From assembly GCA_010015655.1 (NCBI GenBank), contig ML976658.1:325787-389786 (forward strand): 64,000 bases of DNA, given 5' to 3'. The DNA comes from Bimuria novae-zelandiae CBS 107.79 (Eukaryota > Ascomycota > Dothideomycetes > Pleosporales > Didymosphaeriaceae). Position numbers and translations under genes: made by a program. Position 1 is the first letter of the stretch, and every line of letters begins with the position of its first letter. Positions 1 through 10,973 of the stretch are shown here, one piece after another. The notes beneath the pieces are model-generated. The model did no database searches, was not told the origin of the DNA, and worked only from the letters and a program-made list of their open reading frames with translations.

Positions 1-465
1 ATGTATCTGCAAGCCCTGGTCCTGCGTTCCGACCAGCCTTTCACATTCGAATCGGCTAAAGCGCTATACCAATACACGACACTAGCCTTCAACCGCACGG
101 ACATGACCGAGTTCGGCTTCCTGGACCTCTGGGGTGGCGTTACCAGGGACGCTGACGACTCTAAGCAAGCAATGAATTACGCGAACAACCAGTGGCTCAT
201 CCGGTGGGAAGGGCGTGCAATTTCTCAATGGCCTGCTGACGGCATCGAGTACATGCAAGCTGGGCTCAGGCCTTTCAAGGAGCAGTTGAAGAAGGAGGGA
301 GTGTCGCTGAGAGGCTTTGTCAACTACAGGGACACGGAGCTCACCCTACCTGAATGGAGTGTGCGCCTCTACGGTGACAACTTCGAGAAGATGAAGCGGA
401 TTAAGGCGGAGCTGGATCCCCTGGGTGTGTTCACCACGCACCCTCAGAGCATTCCCTCGTCGTGA
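1..465 (+). CDS. FAD-linked oxidoreductase, C-terminal part (BBE domain), 5' end outside window
   Basis: The frame is open from the first base to a TGA at 463-465 and encodes about 154 residues. The last third matches the berberine-bridge (BBE) domain that ends FAD-linked oxidoreductases of the BBE/GOOX type: a tryptophan with a downstream YGDNFEKMKRIKAELDP stretch, then GVFTTHPQSIPSS at the very C-terminus. In this family the BBE segment closes over the flavin and substrate, and the proteins are usually 450-600 residues, so only the end of the gene is present. The ATG at base 1 coincides with the window edge and is most likely an internal methionine. Fungal members are often secreted or sit in secondary-metabolism clusters, but nothing here fixes the substrate. 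No lesion is seen in the visible part. Confidence 0.8.
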   Translation: MYLQALVLRSDQPFTFESAKALYQYTTLAFNRTDMTEFGFLDLWGGVTRDADDSKQAMNYANNQWLIRWEGRAISQWPADGIEYMQAGLRPFKEQLKKEGVSLRGFVNYRDTELTLPEWSVRLYGDNFEKMKRIKAELDPLGVFTTHPQSIPSS

Positions 466-1352
466 GGCAGTTGAGGGGGGATTTCTTTGCGCCTTCACGC
501 ATGGGAGGCTTCCGCAAGACGGCCGCACAGTGATGAGGTAAGATGGGTAAGCAAAAGCCTTTTGGGAAGCTGCCCGGAACCCGTTCGCGGTGCGAGGTGG
601 TGAGGTGGCGGGAGACTGCATGCGTAGTTCAACGCGATGCTGTGTTTAGTGTAAATATATTTATTCGATTCAAACATAACAGAAGAGCTGGCGGAACGGC
701 CGCTTTGGGGGTCTAGAGCCTCGATCGCCGTTGTGACCATGCGGCTGTAAAACGCGGACCACTTTGATTCCTGGAACATCGCAGGTCGCTTTCCGCTGAG
801 GTTCCGTCCCCGGCGGTCATCGCAGGTGCACGTAGGCACCCGTGCAGGGGGAATCGATGATTCGACAAGATCGTAATATCAAAGGTGTAGCGCGGACTAG
901 ACCGCTGAAGTTCGGTTAGCATCCGAAGTTGTACAGTTTTTCCAGCGGCCAACATCCTCCGTTGCGAAGGAGAGTCGCAACTCCAGATCGTAGCAAATGA
1001 CAAGGTGAGCTTAGCGCAGGACGAGGTAGCAACTCCTCTAGCCATCAGTTATCACACCGCAAAGCCAGCTCAATTAAGCCTCTATACGTCACTTTCCCTC
1101 CTTTAAATTATTTTAGGGTCCCCAAAGCCGTATCAATCCCACCTTTTCTCTCCGTTGTTGAAGTTCAACTGGCTATTCTCGGAGCACGCAATGGAAAACC
1201 GCGTTCGCGCAATAAAAGCGGGGTCCGGCTGTTGACATCCTCACAATCGCGGAAAAAAAAAGAAAAACTAGAAGTCGAAGAAGTAAGCTATAAAGTATCG
1301 TAATGCTCGTTGCCAAGTGACCAATTCGTATATAATTTCTCCGACATTTGAG
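466..1352. promoter_or_regulatory. Intergenic spacer; upstream region of the arylsulfatase gene
   Basis: About 890 bases of normal GC without a convincing gene; short open frames on the minus strand show no recognisable domain. A TATA-like TATAAAG lies at 1289-1295, roughly 58 bases before the sulfatase ATG. An A-rich stretch is at about 1252-1266. No other signal is claimed. Confidence 0.4.
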
Positions 1353-3338
1353 ATGACGCCTATCCGGGCGTTGTTGCTCGCTTCTGTAGGCGCTACTGCT
1401 GTTGTAGGCTCCGCCCAACATACGATCCTCGGCTCCGCCAATGTCACGAAGCCAAACTTTATCTTTATTATAACAGATGATCAGGATTTGCATCTGAACT
1501 CGATTGACTACCAGCCGTCTGTTCAGAAGCACTTTGCACAGGAAGGAACTTGGTTTAAGAAGCATTTCTGCACAGTTGCTTTGTGCTGCCCATCTCGTGT
1601 GTCATTGTTGACAGGGAAGGCCGCGCACAATACCAATGTCACAGATGTCTCTGCACCGTACGGTATGTTACGATGTATCACAAACGGTGAGGACGATACA
1701 TTGACATTCGACAGGTGGATACCCAAGGTTTATCGAGGAAGGCTTTAACAATGACTACCTGCCAGTCTGGTTGCAGAACGCTGGGTACAACACATATTAC
1801 ACTGGCAAGATGATGAATGGTATGCACGGCATCGTCCCTCAATGGAGTGCAATCACTAATTGATGCCAGGCCATTCGCTTAGTACATACAACAACCCACG
1901 TATCAATGGCTGGAATGGATCAGACTGTGAGTGTCGCGACCGGCTCTCGAACACCATCATCTGACATACCAGTCTTGATCGATCCTGGCACATACATCTT
2001 CTACAACGCGACTATGTCACGAAACCACGATCCGGCCAAGAACTATCCTGGCGAGTATTCAACGGATCTGATCTCAGCCGCTGCCGTCGGTTTCCTCGAC
2101 GATGCCATCAATGCGCCTGACCGACCATTCTTCATCGGTGTTGCGCCTATCGCTCCTCATTCGGAGACCATCACTGGCGGAGGAGCTGCGAGGTTCAACG
2201 CACCTGTGCCTGCTAAGAGACATGAACACCTCTTCCCGAACGTCACCGTTCCGCGCACGCCAAACTTCAACCCCAACACTGTAAGTTCGACGTCTTGATG
2301 CGCAACTTCATGCTCATCTAATGCATTCAGACCGGAACAGCATCATACTTTAAATCTATCCGGCAGCTAAACCAAACCGAAATCGACTACAACGACGACT
2401 GGTACCGCAAGCGTCTCCAATCCCTGCAATCTGTCGACGAGCTTATCGACTCTATCATCTCGCGCCTCGAAGCCAACCCCTCCGTCCTAAACAACACCTA
2501 CCTAATCTACACAACCGACAACGGCTACCACATCGGCCAGCACCGTCTCCCGCCCGGCAAGAGCTGCAACATCGAAGAAGATATCAACATCCCGTTCTTC
2601 ATCCGCGGGCCCGGTGTGCCTAAAGGCGCGGTCCAGAATATCCCGAGTTCGCACACGGATATCGTGCCCACGCTCTTCGAGCTCGCGGGGATCCCGCTCA
2701 GAGAAGATTTCGACGGCGAGGTAATTCCTGTAACGAAAGAGTTATTAGAGAAGAATGACAAGAGCGAGCATGTCAACATCGAGTTCTGGGGCGAGTACCT
2801 CGTGGAAGGGAATACGTTCTTTGGCGAATCGTTCTTCCCAAACAACACGCACAAACACGTCCGCGTTATCGGCGAGGATTATGATCTGGCTTATGCGGTG
2901 TGGTGCACGAATGAGCACGAGTTGTATGACATGATTGTGAGTTTCCACCGCCAGCTTCAGTCTCTACGGTGAGAAAGAGCACAGGCTGATTTGATGGTGC
3001 AGAACGACCCCTACCAACTCACCAACCTCTACAACTCCAACGCCACGATCGGTTCCTGGCCGATATCCTCCCTGTCTGCCCGCCTTAACGGCTTGCTTCT
3101 CACGCTGAAGCGCTGCAAAGGTCGCACGTGCACGAGGCCGTGGGAGAAGTTACATCTAGATGGCAGAGTGAAGAATTTAAAGGATGCGCTCGATAGTAAG
3201 TATGATAAGTTTTATGAGCAGCATCAGCATCCAGTTACGTTTTCGGAGTGTGGGCTTGGGCAAGTGCTGAGTCTGGAGGGCGCGTTGGAGCCGGTTGTTT
3301 GGGATGAGAAGTGGGATGAGTGGAGTTATAGCACATAG
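1353..3338 (+). CDS. Arylsulfatase (formylglycine-dependent sulfatase), six exons
   Basis: Hydrolyses sulfate esters; fungal members release sulfate from aryl or other esters and are commonly secreted. I assemble exons 1353-1662, 1715-1819, 1870-1926, 1973-2280, 2331-2936 and 3003-3338, giving 573 residues. All five introns are 46-66 nt with GT..AG borders and every phase fits. The N-terminus has a hydrophobic leader (RALLLASVGATAVVG). PNFIFIITDDQD is the first metal-binding motif, and CCPSRVSLLTGK is the sulfatase signature, whose first Cys becomes formylglycine. GGYPRFIEEG, LPVWLQNAGYNTYYTGK and TTDNGYHIGQHRLP follow as in the family. The length is typical for fungal arylsulfatases. The ATG at 1353 gives the best signal peptide, and an in-frame upstream ATG at 1317 is less likely. 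There are no frameshifts or stops, so the gene looks functional. It lies only about 300 bases from the start of the mutated AT-rich block. Confidence 0.9.
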
Positions 3339-4685
3339 AAGTGTGAATGTGCATCAGTGAAACTGGATCCATTGGATCAGACTACTTTTGATATATTCAA
3401 GACAAAGAAACTGTGAGCAGCAAGCGGTCGACCTTAGCCAAGGGTGTCTTTCGTTGTCGTTATCGACCTGAACAGATCATGCAACACAGCAACTGAGAAA
3501 CGCGACGACGATCACAGCAGCGGAAGCGTGCGCACTTGTATGTATTAGCCTGAAGCCCTGCACTTGTCTGCTGTCATTAATGGATATTTAGCCAACATGA
3601 CTGTATCATTTACGGATTTTAATGTTTCGAAATGTTATCTCTGGCTTTTAAGTATCCTTTTATACTAGGGCTATTAGTACTTAATATATTCTTAGCTATA
3701 TTTTATCTACGCGCTCTTATATGCCTCTAAGTAAAAATGCCTAAATACATTTTTTAAGTAACTAGCGCTAATATATTATACTTAAAAAATTATTATAGCT
3801 AGTAATAGTATGACAATAATATCGCAATAGGACAAAATTTTATTTTAATTATTTAATTATATATTAGCGTACCCATAAGCTAAAAAAATAGGATTTTAAA
3901 AACTTATTATCAACTAAAGCTTCTAAATTTAAAACTTTTAATTTTTTACTATAATAGGTTAATTTAAAAAAAAAAAAAAAAAGTCGCGTTGAAGTGCGCT
4001 ATAGTAGAAATTTATAACTACTAGTAACTTAGAAATTAAAAAATATTTATTAATATCTACCTAACTAACTTGTTTCCGTCTACTACATTAGTTTGAATAA
4101 AATTAAATCTCATTAGGACCCTAGATAAATGCTCTTATAAAAGACCACTAGCTAAAAATAAATAAATCTAAAGAGTCTACTAAAACTAGTAATAGACTAG
4201 ATTTAATACGTAAGTAAGATTTACTAAAGAGCCTATAGGCCTAACTAAGACTCTTATACGCAAAAGTAAACCCACTATCAAAAAAATTCTAGCTACTAAA
4301 TTAGTCTGTACCTATAACTAAATTATATATAGTAAATGCTACGACACCTATAGCTTTTATTTAAGTTAGATATTCTTTACTAACACCTAGTCTATTCTAA
4401 GTTAAGCTATCTAAAGAGACCTTATTAATTAAGTTACTATTAAATAGAGTTAAGCCTACCTTTTATTAATAGCCGGCCTTCATTTAAAATTAATTTAAAT
4501 TACTTTTAAAGTAAATGCTATCGCCTAGTATTAATTTAAAAATATACTATAAAAATAGCTTATAAATATCTGAAACCCTAGTATCTAGCTATTTTAGCTT
4601 AATAATAGTTTGAAAATGCAAAAAATATAAATACCTTACTTTTATCACTTTCTATTTTTAAAAATAAAGACGCTAAGTATCAGAC
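3339..4685. other. Transition from gene DNA to AT-rich mutated DNA
   Basis: Normal base composition continues to about 3600, then the sequence becomes extremely AT-rich, with TA dinucleotides everywhere and no open frame of any length. An A-run lies near 3967-3982. This is the left edge of the mutated block. No gene or recognisable element is seen before the LTR at 4686. Confidence 0.6.
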
Positions 4686-5089
4686 TGTTAGGATCTGAGA
4701 TCCCAGAAAGGCTGTGCCGGTTTTGTACTTAATCCCTCATGTCATTCGCTATGAATGACTGGTCATTTCGCGACTACGCCGCATGGCGCTAAGTCATGTG
4801 ACTGCTCTGTAGAGAGCACTCGCCAGAGAGCGCTCGCCAGCGAGCAGTCTAGGACATATATATATAGGAATACGATGATAGTCTTCTACTATTATATTTA
4901 ACTTGTTTATTAATCTATCGTTTAGATCTAAATAAGTAACCTTATTAATTTAATTATACTATATACACTTTTAATACTAACGCCCTAGTAACAAGCGTAA
5001 GCTATTATTATACCTCTTTCCTAACTAGTACTCTTGCCTAAGAACTAACCTTAGCCCCTTAGGGACTAGCTACCCCTTAGGATTTAACA
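4686..5089 (+). repeat. Left LTR of Gypsy-1 (404 bp, TG...CA)
   Basis: It begins TGTTAGGATC and ends CCCCTTAGGATTTAACA. The same sequence, reverse-complemented and less or differently mutated, forms the solo LTR at 40635-41065, which fixes both ends. The first 170 bases are GC-rich and contain repeated GAGAGCGCTCGCCAG-like words (4820-4845); the remainder is AT-rich. Confidence 0.8.
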
Positions 5090-7873
5090 TCTTAAACACC
5101 CTTAATATAAGCACTACTAGGACCCCTACCTCTTCTATAGCTTTAGATAATTACATCACCCCTATAGGGGATGGCAAGAATAAGGCATATAAGCCTAACT
5201 TATATAATAGTAATTATACCCTCCTTAATACTTAGCTCTTATAGCTAGACCTTTACTTCTTTAACTAGAACCTAGATCTTAAAGATAAGAAGAAGGTTAT
5301 CTTCGTAGCAACTTATATATAAGGAAATGCTAAAGAATAGATCTATCTTTACCTAGTTAAGTATTTAGATATAGATCACGACAATAAGGATAAAGACTAT
5401 ATTAATAGTAATGTTAACGTAATTAATATTATTAAGGACTACGCTAACTTTAAAAAGTGCCTTAAATAGATATTTAGAATTACTAATAAAATAGCTATTG
5501 CTAAACGTGCAATCTAGATAATTTAATAAAACTAGTTTATAGCTAAATACGTAGCTAAATTTCGTAAGCACGCTATGCAACTTAATAAAAAAAATTTCTT
5601 AAAATAATATATAAATAAGGCCTTAAATATAATATATATAAGAAACTCCTGCGTAGTAGTATAAAAATAGAAACCTTAAAAAAACTATATAAAGAGACTA
5701 TTTAAATTAATAAGGAATAGTTCGCCTTGCAGGAAGAGTTCCGCAGAAATTAAAAATATATTAGTTTTAAATAATAGGCACCTATAGACTACAGGGCGCT
5801 ATTAAAAGGACCTTTACGCTAGTAAGTTAACTATTATAAACTTTAACTTATAAAAAATATCTAGTTTAATAATTTAAAAAAGGAAACAGGAAAGGTCACA
5901 GGCTTCTAAAAGCCTAACCTACGCACCTTAGATAGAACCTAACAATAGGGGACCAAGACGCGTAAATGTTTTACATATGGCAAACTAGGCCACATAGCCA
6001 GGAACTGCAGATCTAAGAACAAGGTCACTAGGTAGCTAAACGTACTAACCGTTAATAAAGAAGAAACAACTAACGAAGAATAGTAAGTTATAAATACTAT
6101 TAAATAAACTAATATCTAAGATAAAGACTTAAAATAATTAGGGTTACCTAACTTATAACTCTATAAGGATGCATATAAAGGTTTAGATAAGCAAAAGAAA
6201 GAGCCTATATCTTAATTTTTTTATACCTTACCCTAGCTAGAATAAACTAGTTACTAGTAAAATAATAAACGTTTTTAACTTCTTAGAAAAACACTAACTA
6301 AGGGAAGGAGACTTTAGGTCTATAGTAATAGAATAATAAGACTATACTAGAGTATTTTACTATACTTACTAACCTAACTTAGTCAGCAAAGCAGCACGAG
6401 AAATAGTAGACTATTACTACGCCTATAAAGACCTTAAGAAGAAGTATCTAAACAAAAACCTAAACTATAAACTATAGTACGACCTAGACTACCGCAACCC
6501 TACGCATAAGACTATATAATAGACCCTCTATAAAAAGGACTAATGTACCTTTTATTACCAAGCTAAGGAATATAGCTACTTTTCTTAAATATACTAATAA
6601 TATAGATAAGAGTAGTTTAACTACCCTATTACTAATTACGATATTTATTTTTAAAATAAACTCGAAACACGATATTTTCTACACTTTAATTAGCTATTAA
6701 ACTAAGTAATATTATTATTAGTTAATAAAAAATACGCGTTAAATATGTGGCAAACGTGCTTATACCCTAACTATAAAAAATATAAGGAATAAAAGAAAAA
6801 GCACGGATTTAATCGTATACTAAAAGGGACTATAACTCTCTAAATTAAATTAGTAATAAAGGAAGAGGACGGTGAAGCTTTTCTAAAAGAGACTTAATAG
6901 TAGTCTTAGGAAAAGAATAAAGGACACCTTAAACCTACAGAGCCCGTAACTAAGAAAATATCTTTTTTAGACCTAGATTTAGGCGGGAAGACGCCTTTAA
7001 GGAAGTAAATACTACTAATAGTTAGGTATTAATTAAGCTACTAGTATAGCTTAAAGAAATATAGATAAAAGCTATACTAGACTTAAGAGTATAGGAAAGT
7101 TATATATTAAAAAAAGCACTTAATAAAGTAGGACTCTATAAGCGTAAGAAGGCTATACCCTATACTATCTATATCGCGAATAGATAACTAATACCTAGTA
7201 AAGCGATAATTAAATACAAGGTTAAATCTACCCTTATAATCTATAAATACTAGGAATTAATTACCCTTAATATTATTAAGGAAGCTAACTATAATGTAAT
7301 TTTAAAATTACCGTAGTTAAGGAAGCATAACCCTATAATTAACTAAGAAAAGAAAGAGCTATCTTTTAAGCGCTATAGCTATGTACTATAAGCAAAGCGT
7401 ACGTATTAATAAAGTATAATAGTAAATAAAAGAGCTATTAATAATATAGTCTCGCGACTAAAAGTTAATAAATATAAAATTAACTTAGTAGACGCTAGTA
7501 AGAACTACTAAGTTATAAAGCATAAGTACAAAGAGAACGGTACACCTCTTAATATTCCTAATAAATATAAAGAATAGAGTTATTTATTTTAGAAAGGGAA
7601 AGGAGCAAACGCCCTTTTTAAGTATATATATTAAGATTATCGTATTATTCTTAAAGAGGGAAAAACGCCGCCCTTTAGACTACTATATAGATAGAGTAAA
7701 AAAGAACTTTAATAAATACGCGAATTCCTGAAGAAAGCCCTTAGAAGGTAATAAATACATAAATTAGAATTATTAGTAGTATTACCCTTAATATTTATTA
7801 CAAAGAAGGATAGAACACAATGCCTATATATTAATTATAAGAGGCTAAATAGTATAATAATTAAAAATAAATA

Positions 7874-9725
7874 ACGTGTTTTATAAGCGAGCGGCCCATA
7901 CAAGCGAGCGGCCCACCCCACCAACTTTTTATACCTTTACAGCAACCTATCTTAACAACACAATAAGATAATAGTATATAATTGCTATACTAAATTAAAT
8001 AGTATCTATAATATCGTTCTTGCATATTCGCATGTTATGGTCAGTCTTCTTACAGCGGCTGTAGCGTGTTAAAGCCTGCCGATTAGCACCTGATCGCGCC
8101 TTATCTTGACGTATTTCTACCTCTATCTGCTGCTTAACATCCTTTTAAGCGATAATCTTCTCTGCTTCTGCCTTTGTTAAGGTACCCTGCCTCTAGATCC
8201 GCTTCTTTTTGCGCTATTTACGCGTTATAGCGGCCTTATTAGCCTTCTTAAGCCTCGCGATCTAATCGCGCATAAGCGTACTTTCGTAAGCTATTGCCTT
8301 AGCGCCCTTTTTAAGCTAATTAAGCGCTATAATAATAAAAGTAGATAATAAGCTCTTATGCCTTTAAATCCTATTATAAATTAATATTAATTAAGCCTCT
8401 AGCTCGCGCGCGTTACTTAGTGTTTTAGCTTTTTAAAAGGTAACTTTTAGCAGAGGCGGCGTTAGCGTACAAAGCTTAATATTAAGCTTTAATATTACCA
8501 CCTCTAGGTCGTGTGGGACTAGGCTAGCGCCTCGAAAGCTTGCGTAGATATTTTCCTTTATAATTAACTGCTTGTAGGCTGCGCAGAAGGCTAGTAAGAA
8601 CTCTAGCTTTATAATATAGTTAATATAGTCGCGTATTAGGCTCTTAATCTAGCGACTATACGCGCGCTTTAACAGCGAAAAGTAGCTAACGTTAAGTAGC
8701 TATAAGAGGTGCGACAAATATAGCGGCATATAAAGAGTATAGATATTATTCTCCTTATAGAGCTCTTAAAATTCGAGCGAGTTATAGCTCTTATAGCTAT
8801 TAAGTATAAGTAGCTAGCGCGCGCCTACCCTATACTTTACTATATACTTAATAAAGTGCCTTAGCCACTTTACTCTAAGCTTATTAGTAGTCTAGCTATT
8901 ATTACTAACAGCGAAAGCCTAGTCGCGCAGTATATTATTGCCCTAGTACTAGGTAGAGAGGTAATACTAGCTAGCAAAGATAATAAAGGGCGGGATCGCC
9001 TAGCTAGTAGCGCTAATTCTATAGATTACTATAGTCTACCTATAATTACCTAGCTAGATAGCCTTTAGCCTGCCGCGTCTCTCTAAGCTTGTAATAATAA
9101 GCTAAGATGATATCTTGCCTATTATAAAACTAGTCTTATTAAAGTTATAGGTATCCTTATTATAGATACTATAGGTAGCCTTTATGCGCGCTACAAGCTC
9201 GAACTAAGCTCTAATAGTATCTAGATCCTTACACAGAGCTCTTTACTAATTATACAGTTAATTAAATCGTGTAATAAGATAATCTATTTACTTAATAAAG
9301 TTGCGCAGCCACTGCTTACTAACTTATTTAGCGCCTTGCTTAGCGAGCAGCTTATCCGCTATATCTTGTATAGCACTTAGCGTAGGCGGAAATCCTCGCG
9401 AATCTAGGTTAAGTATATGCCTAATAATTACCTCCTCTTCTATCTTAGTAAGCTTCTTTAATTTAGGCTAGTAATTGCGTCGCGTAGTAATTCTAGCGTG
9501 TTAGCGTTAGAGCGTTATTTAGGGGATAGTAAATATATATGCTACACCTCTTATAGACTAAATTTGGTTTTAATTAATAGCTAAGATTGCAAGGTGTATA
9601 TTAGCCTTAGCAGAGGCTAGTTAGGCCTGAATTAGGGGCGCCATAGTAGGTAGAAGTTTATGTGCTGCAAAAAGTTGGTGGGGTGGGCCGCTCGCTTGTA
9701 TGGGCCGCTCGCTTATAAAACATGT
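7874..9725 (-). mobile_element. pogo/Fot1-like DNA transposon (copy A), transposase heavily mutated
   Basis: Inverted ends of about 55 bp start ACGTGTTTTATAAGCG (left) and finish CGCTTATAAAACATGT (right), with TA target duplications at 7872-7873 and 9726-9727. Within each end the word AAGCGAGCGGCCCA occurs twice, followed by CCACCCCACCAAC. The minus strand between the ends encodes a pogo-type (DDE_1) transposase relic. A CENP-B/Tc5 helix-turn-helix reading LDSRGFPPTLSAIQDIADK lies at about 9330-9420, and YNFNKTSF at about 9120-9145 corresponds to the first catalytic motif YNFDETGF, with its Asp changed. Many stops are present. The insertion lies in the reverse transcriptase of Gypsy-1. Related copies are at 26489, 40405 and the window end. 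Confidence 0.85.
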
Positions 9726-10030
9726 TACGCACTTCTTAAATAATAACTTTAAGAAATTATAGTTCGGCATTTTATTTAGCTTTATCTTTTAATAACGCTT
9801 ATAACGAGATATTGTCTCCAAACCTTAAGATTCTACCTTTCCTATACGGGCACGACAAGTCGTAATGAATAAATAAAAAGCTTTTAGCATAGTTAGTAAG
9901 GTAAAATGAACTAAAAAGAGGCTATAACTTATTTAAAAAGTAGGGACGCATACTTTTATAAAGATTAAAACTTACGCACTAATAGTATAGTAACGTAATA
10001 AAGTAAGGTATTAGGATAATAACTTTAAAA

Positions 10031-10647
10031 AGGGGGGGGTGGGGGGGGGGATGGTGTTACGATTATAGAGCTTATGAGAATAAAGAAACTAAATAATTAT
10101 AATTAAAAAAACTATTATTAGTAAGTAAAAAACTATTATTAGTAAGTAAAACAAGCTAATGGAACATAAAAAGGTGCGGGGTAGCTTATATTAGTAGTTA
10201 CGTAATAAAGTCCAAAATATGTTTTATAAAACGCTTTACGCTTATAGGGTGACCCTATAAAGTTTAATACAGAGTACAATACTAAGTTTAAATTATATTT
10301 TACTTAGCTAACTTAGAACTTTAATATCTTATAAAATAACGTACTAATTAGGGTCTTCTTGACCTCTTATTTCTTAATACTATTAATAAGGATAGCAGGT
10401 AGTTTTAGAGCTACTTATCTAGGTAGAGGATCCTAGGGATCGTTATACGCTTACTACCACCCTAATATATTAAAATTATTTATTTCTATTACATCAATAT
10501 TATTTAAGTAGGATTTTCCTTATTCATAAATTTAACTATAAACCTCTATATATTTCTTTATAGAGTAACCCTGACTTGCATTTAAAAAGCTATTAGTTTA
10601 CTAGGTAGGCTTTTAAAACTATTTACCTCGCTATAATCTTTGCGTAA
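10031..10647. other. G-tract followed by unassigned AT-rich DNA
   Basis: A nearly pure G run, 8 G + T + 10 G, occupies 10032-10050 in otherwise AT-rich DNA. It may be a true homopolymer or an assembly artefact. A 22-bp word containing AACTATTATTAGTAAGTAAAA is tandemly repeated near 10108-10150. The rest shows no gene or recognisable element. Confidence 0.5.
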
Positions 10648-10793
10648 ACTAACCCTAACCTAATACTTTAATAACCTAACCGAACCGAACCCTAACCTAA
10701 CCTAACCCTAGCCTAATATCTGTGCGAGCTTAACCTAACCCTAACCTAAACCTAACCTAAGATCAGTAACCCTTAACCTATTTACTAGCCTAG
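10648..10793 (+). repeat. Telomere-like CCTAACC module A
   Basis: Degenerate CCTAA/CCCTAA repeats contain the interruptions CTTTAATAACCTAACC and TCTGTGCGAGC and end in the fixed junction AGTAACCCTTAACC...CTAGCCTA. The same interruptions and junction recur in module C (26070-26340) and, inverted, in module B (18737-18870). Module A sits just outside the left LTR of Gypsy-2. Confidence 0.7.
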
Positions 10794-10812
10794 GGATGGG
10801 AAGAATAGATTA

Positions 10813-10973
10813 TGTAATAGGCTACGCCCAGTTGTTGCCTCGGATCCTTGACCCTTAGTTATGCGAACCCTAGATATATATGTTTAACACCTAAAGCTTA
10901 TCTTTAAACTTTTTATTAAATTTATAAGTTTTTTTTTAGCACCTTTAGCTCCTTAAGCACCTAGCCCCTTATA
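10813..10973 (+). repeat. Left LTR of Gypsy-2 (161 bp)
   Basis: It starts TGTAATAGGCTACGCC and ends AGCCCCTTATA (CA changed to TA at the end). It aligns end to end with 18100-18260. Confidence 0.85.

Larger units (their letters stand above)
4686..10030 (+). mobile_element. Ty3/Gypsy LTR retrotransposon relic (Gypsy-1), split by a DNA transposon
   Basis: The left LTR is followed by a heavily mutated gag-pol body. At 5964-6011 the frame reads KCFTYGKLGHIARNC, a gag CCHC zinc knuckle with one Cys changed to Tyr. At about 7800-7870 it reads TKKDRTQCLYINYKRLN, the start of Gypsy reverse transcriptase. The frame then stops at a TA where the 7874-9725 transposon is inserted. Across that insert the frame resumes at 9728 (IKNK then YALL...), with RT-like AYNEI and YGHD fragments up to about 9870. 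There is no right LTR; the relic fades out near the G-tract at 10032. Stop codons are very frequent and consistent with C-to-T change on either strand. Nothing can be expressed from it. Confidence 0.75.

Noticed and set aside
10648..10793. A true chromosome end at the telomere-like repeats
   Set aside because: The repeats are degenerate, interrupted by shared spacers, occur in both orientations and are flanked on both sides by other DNA.
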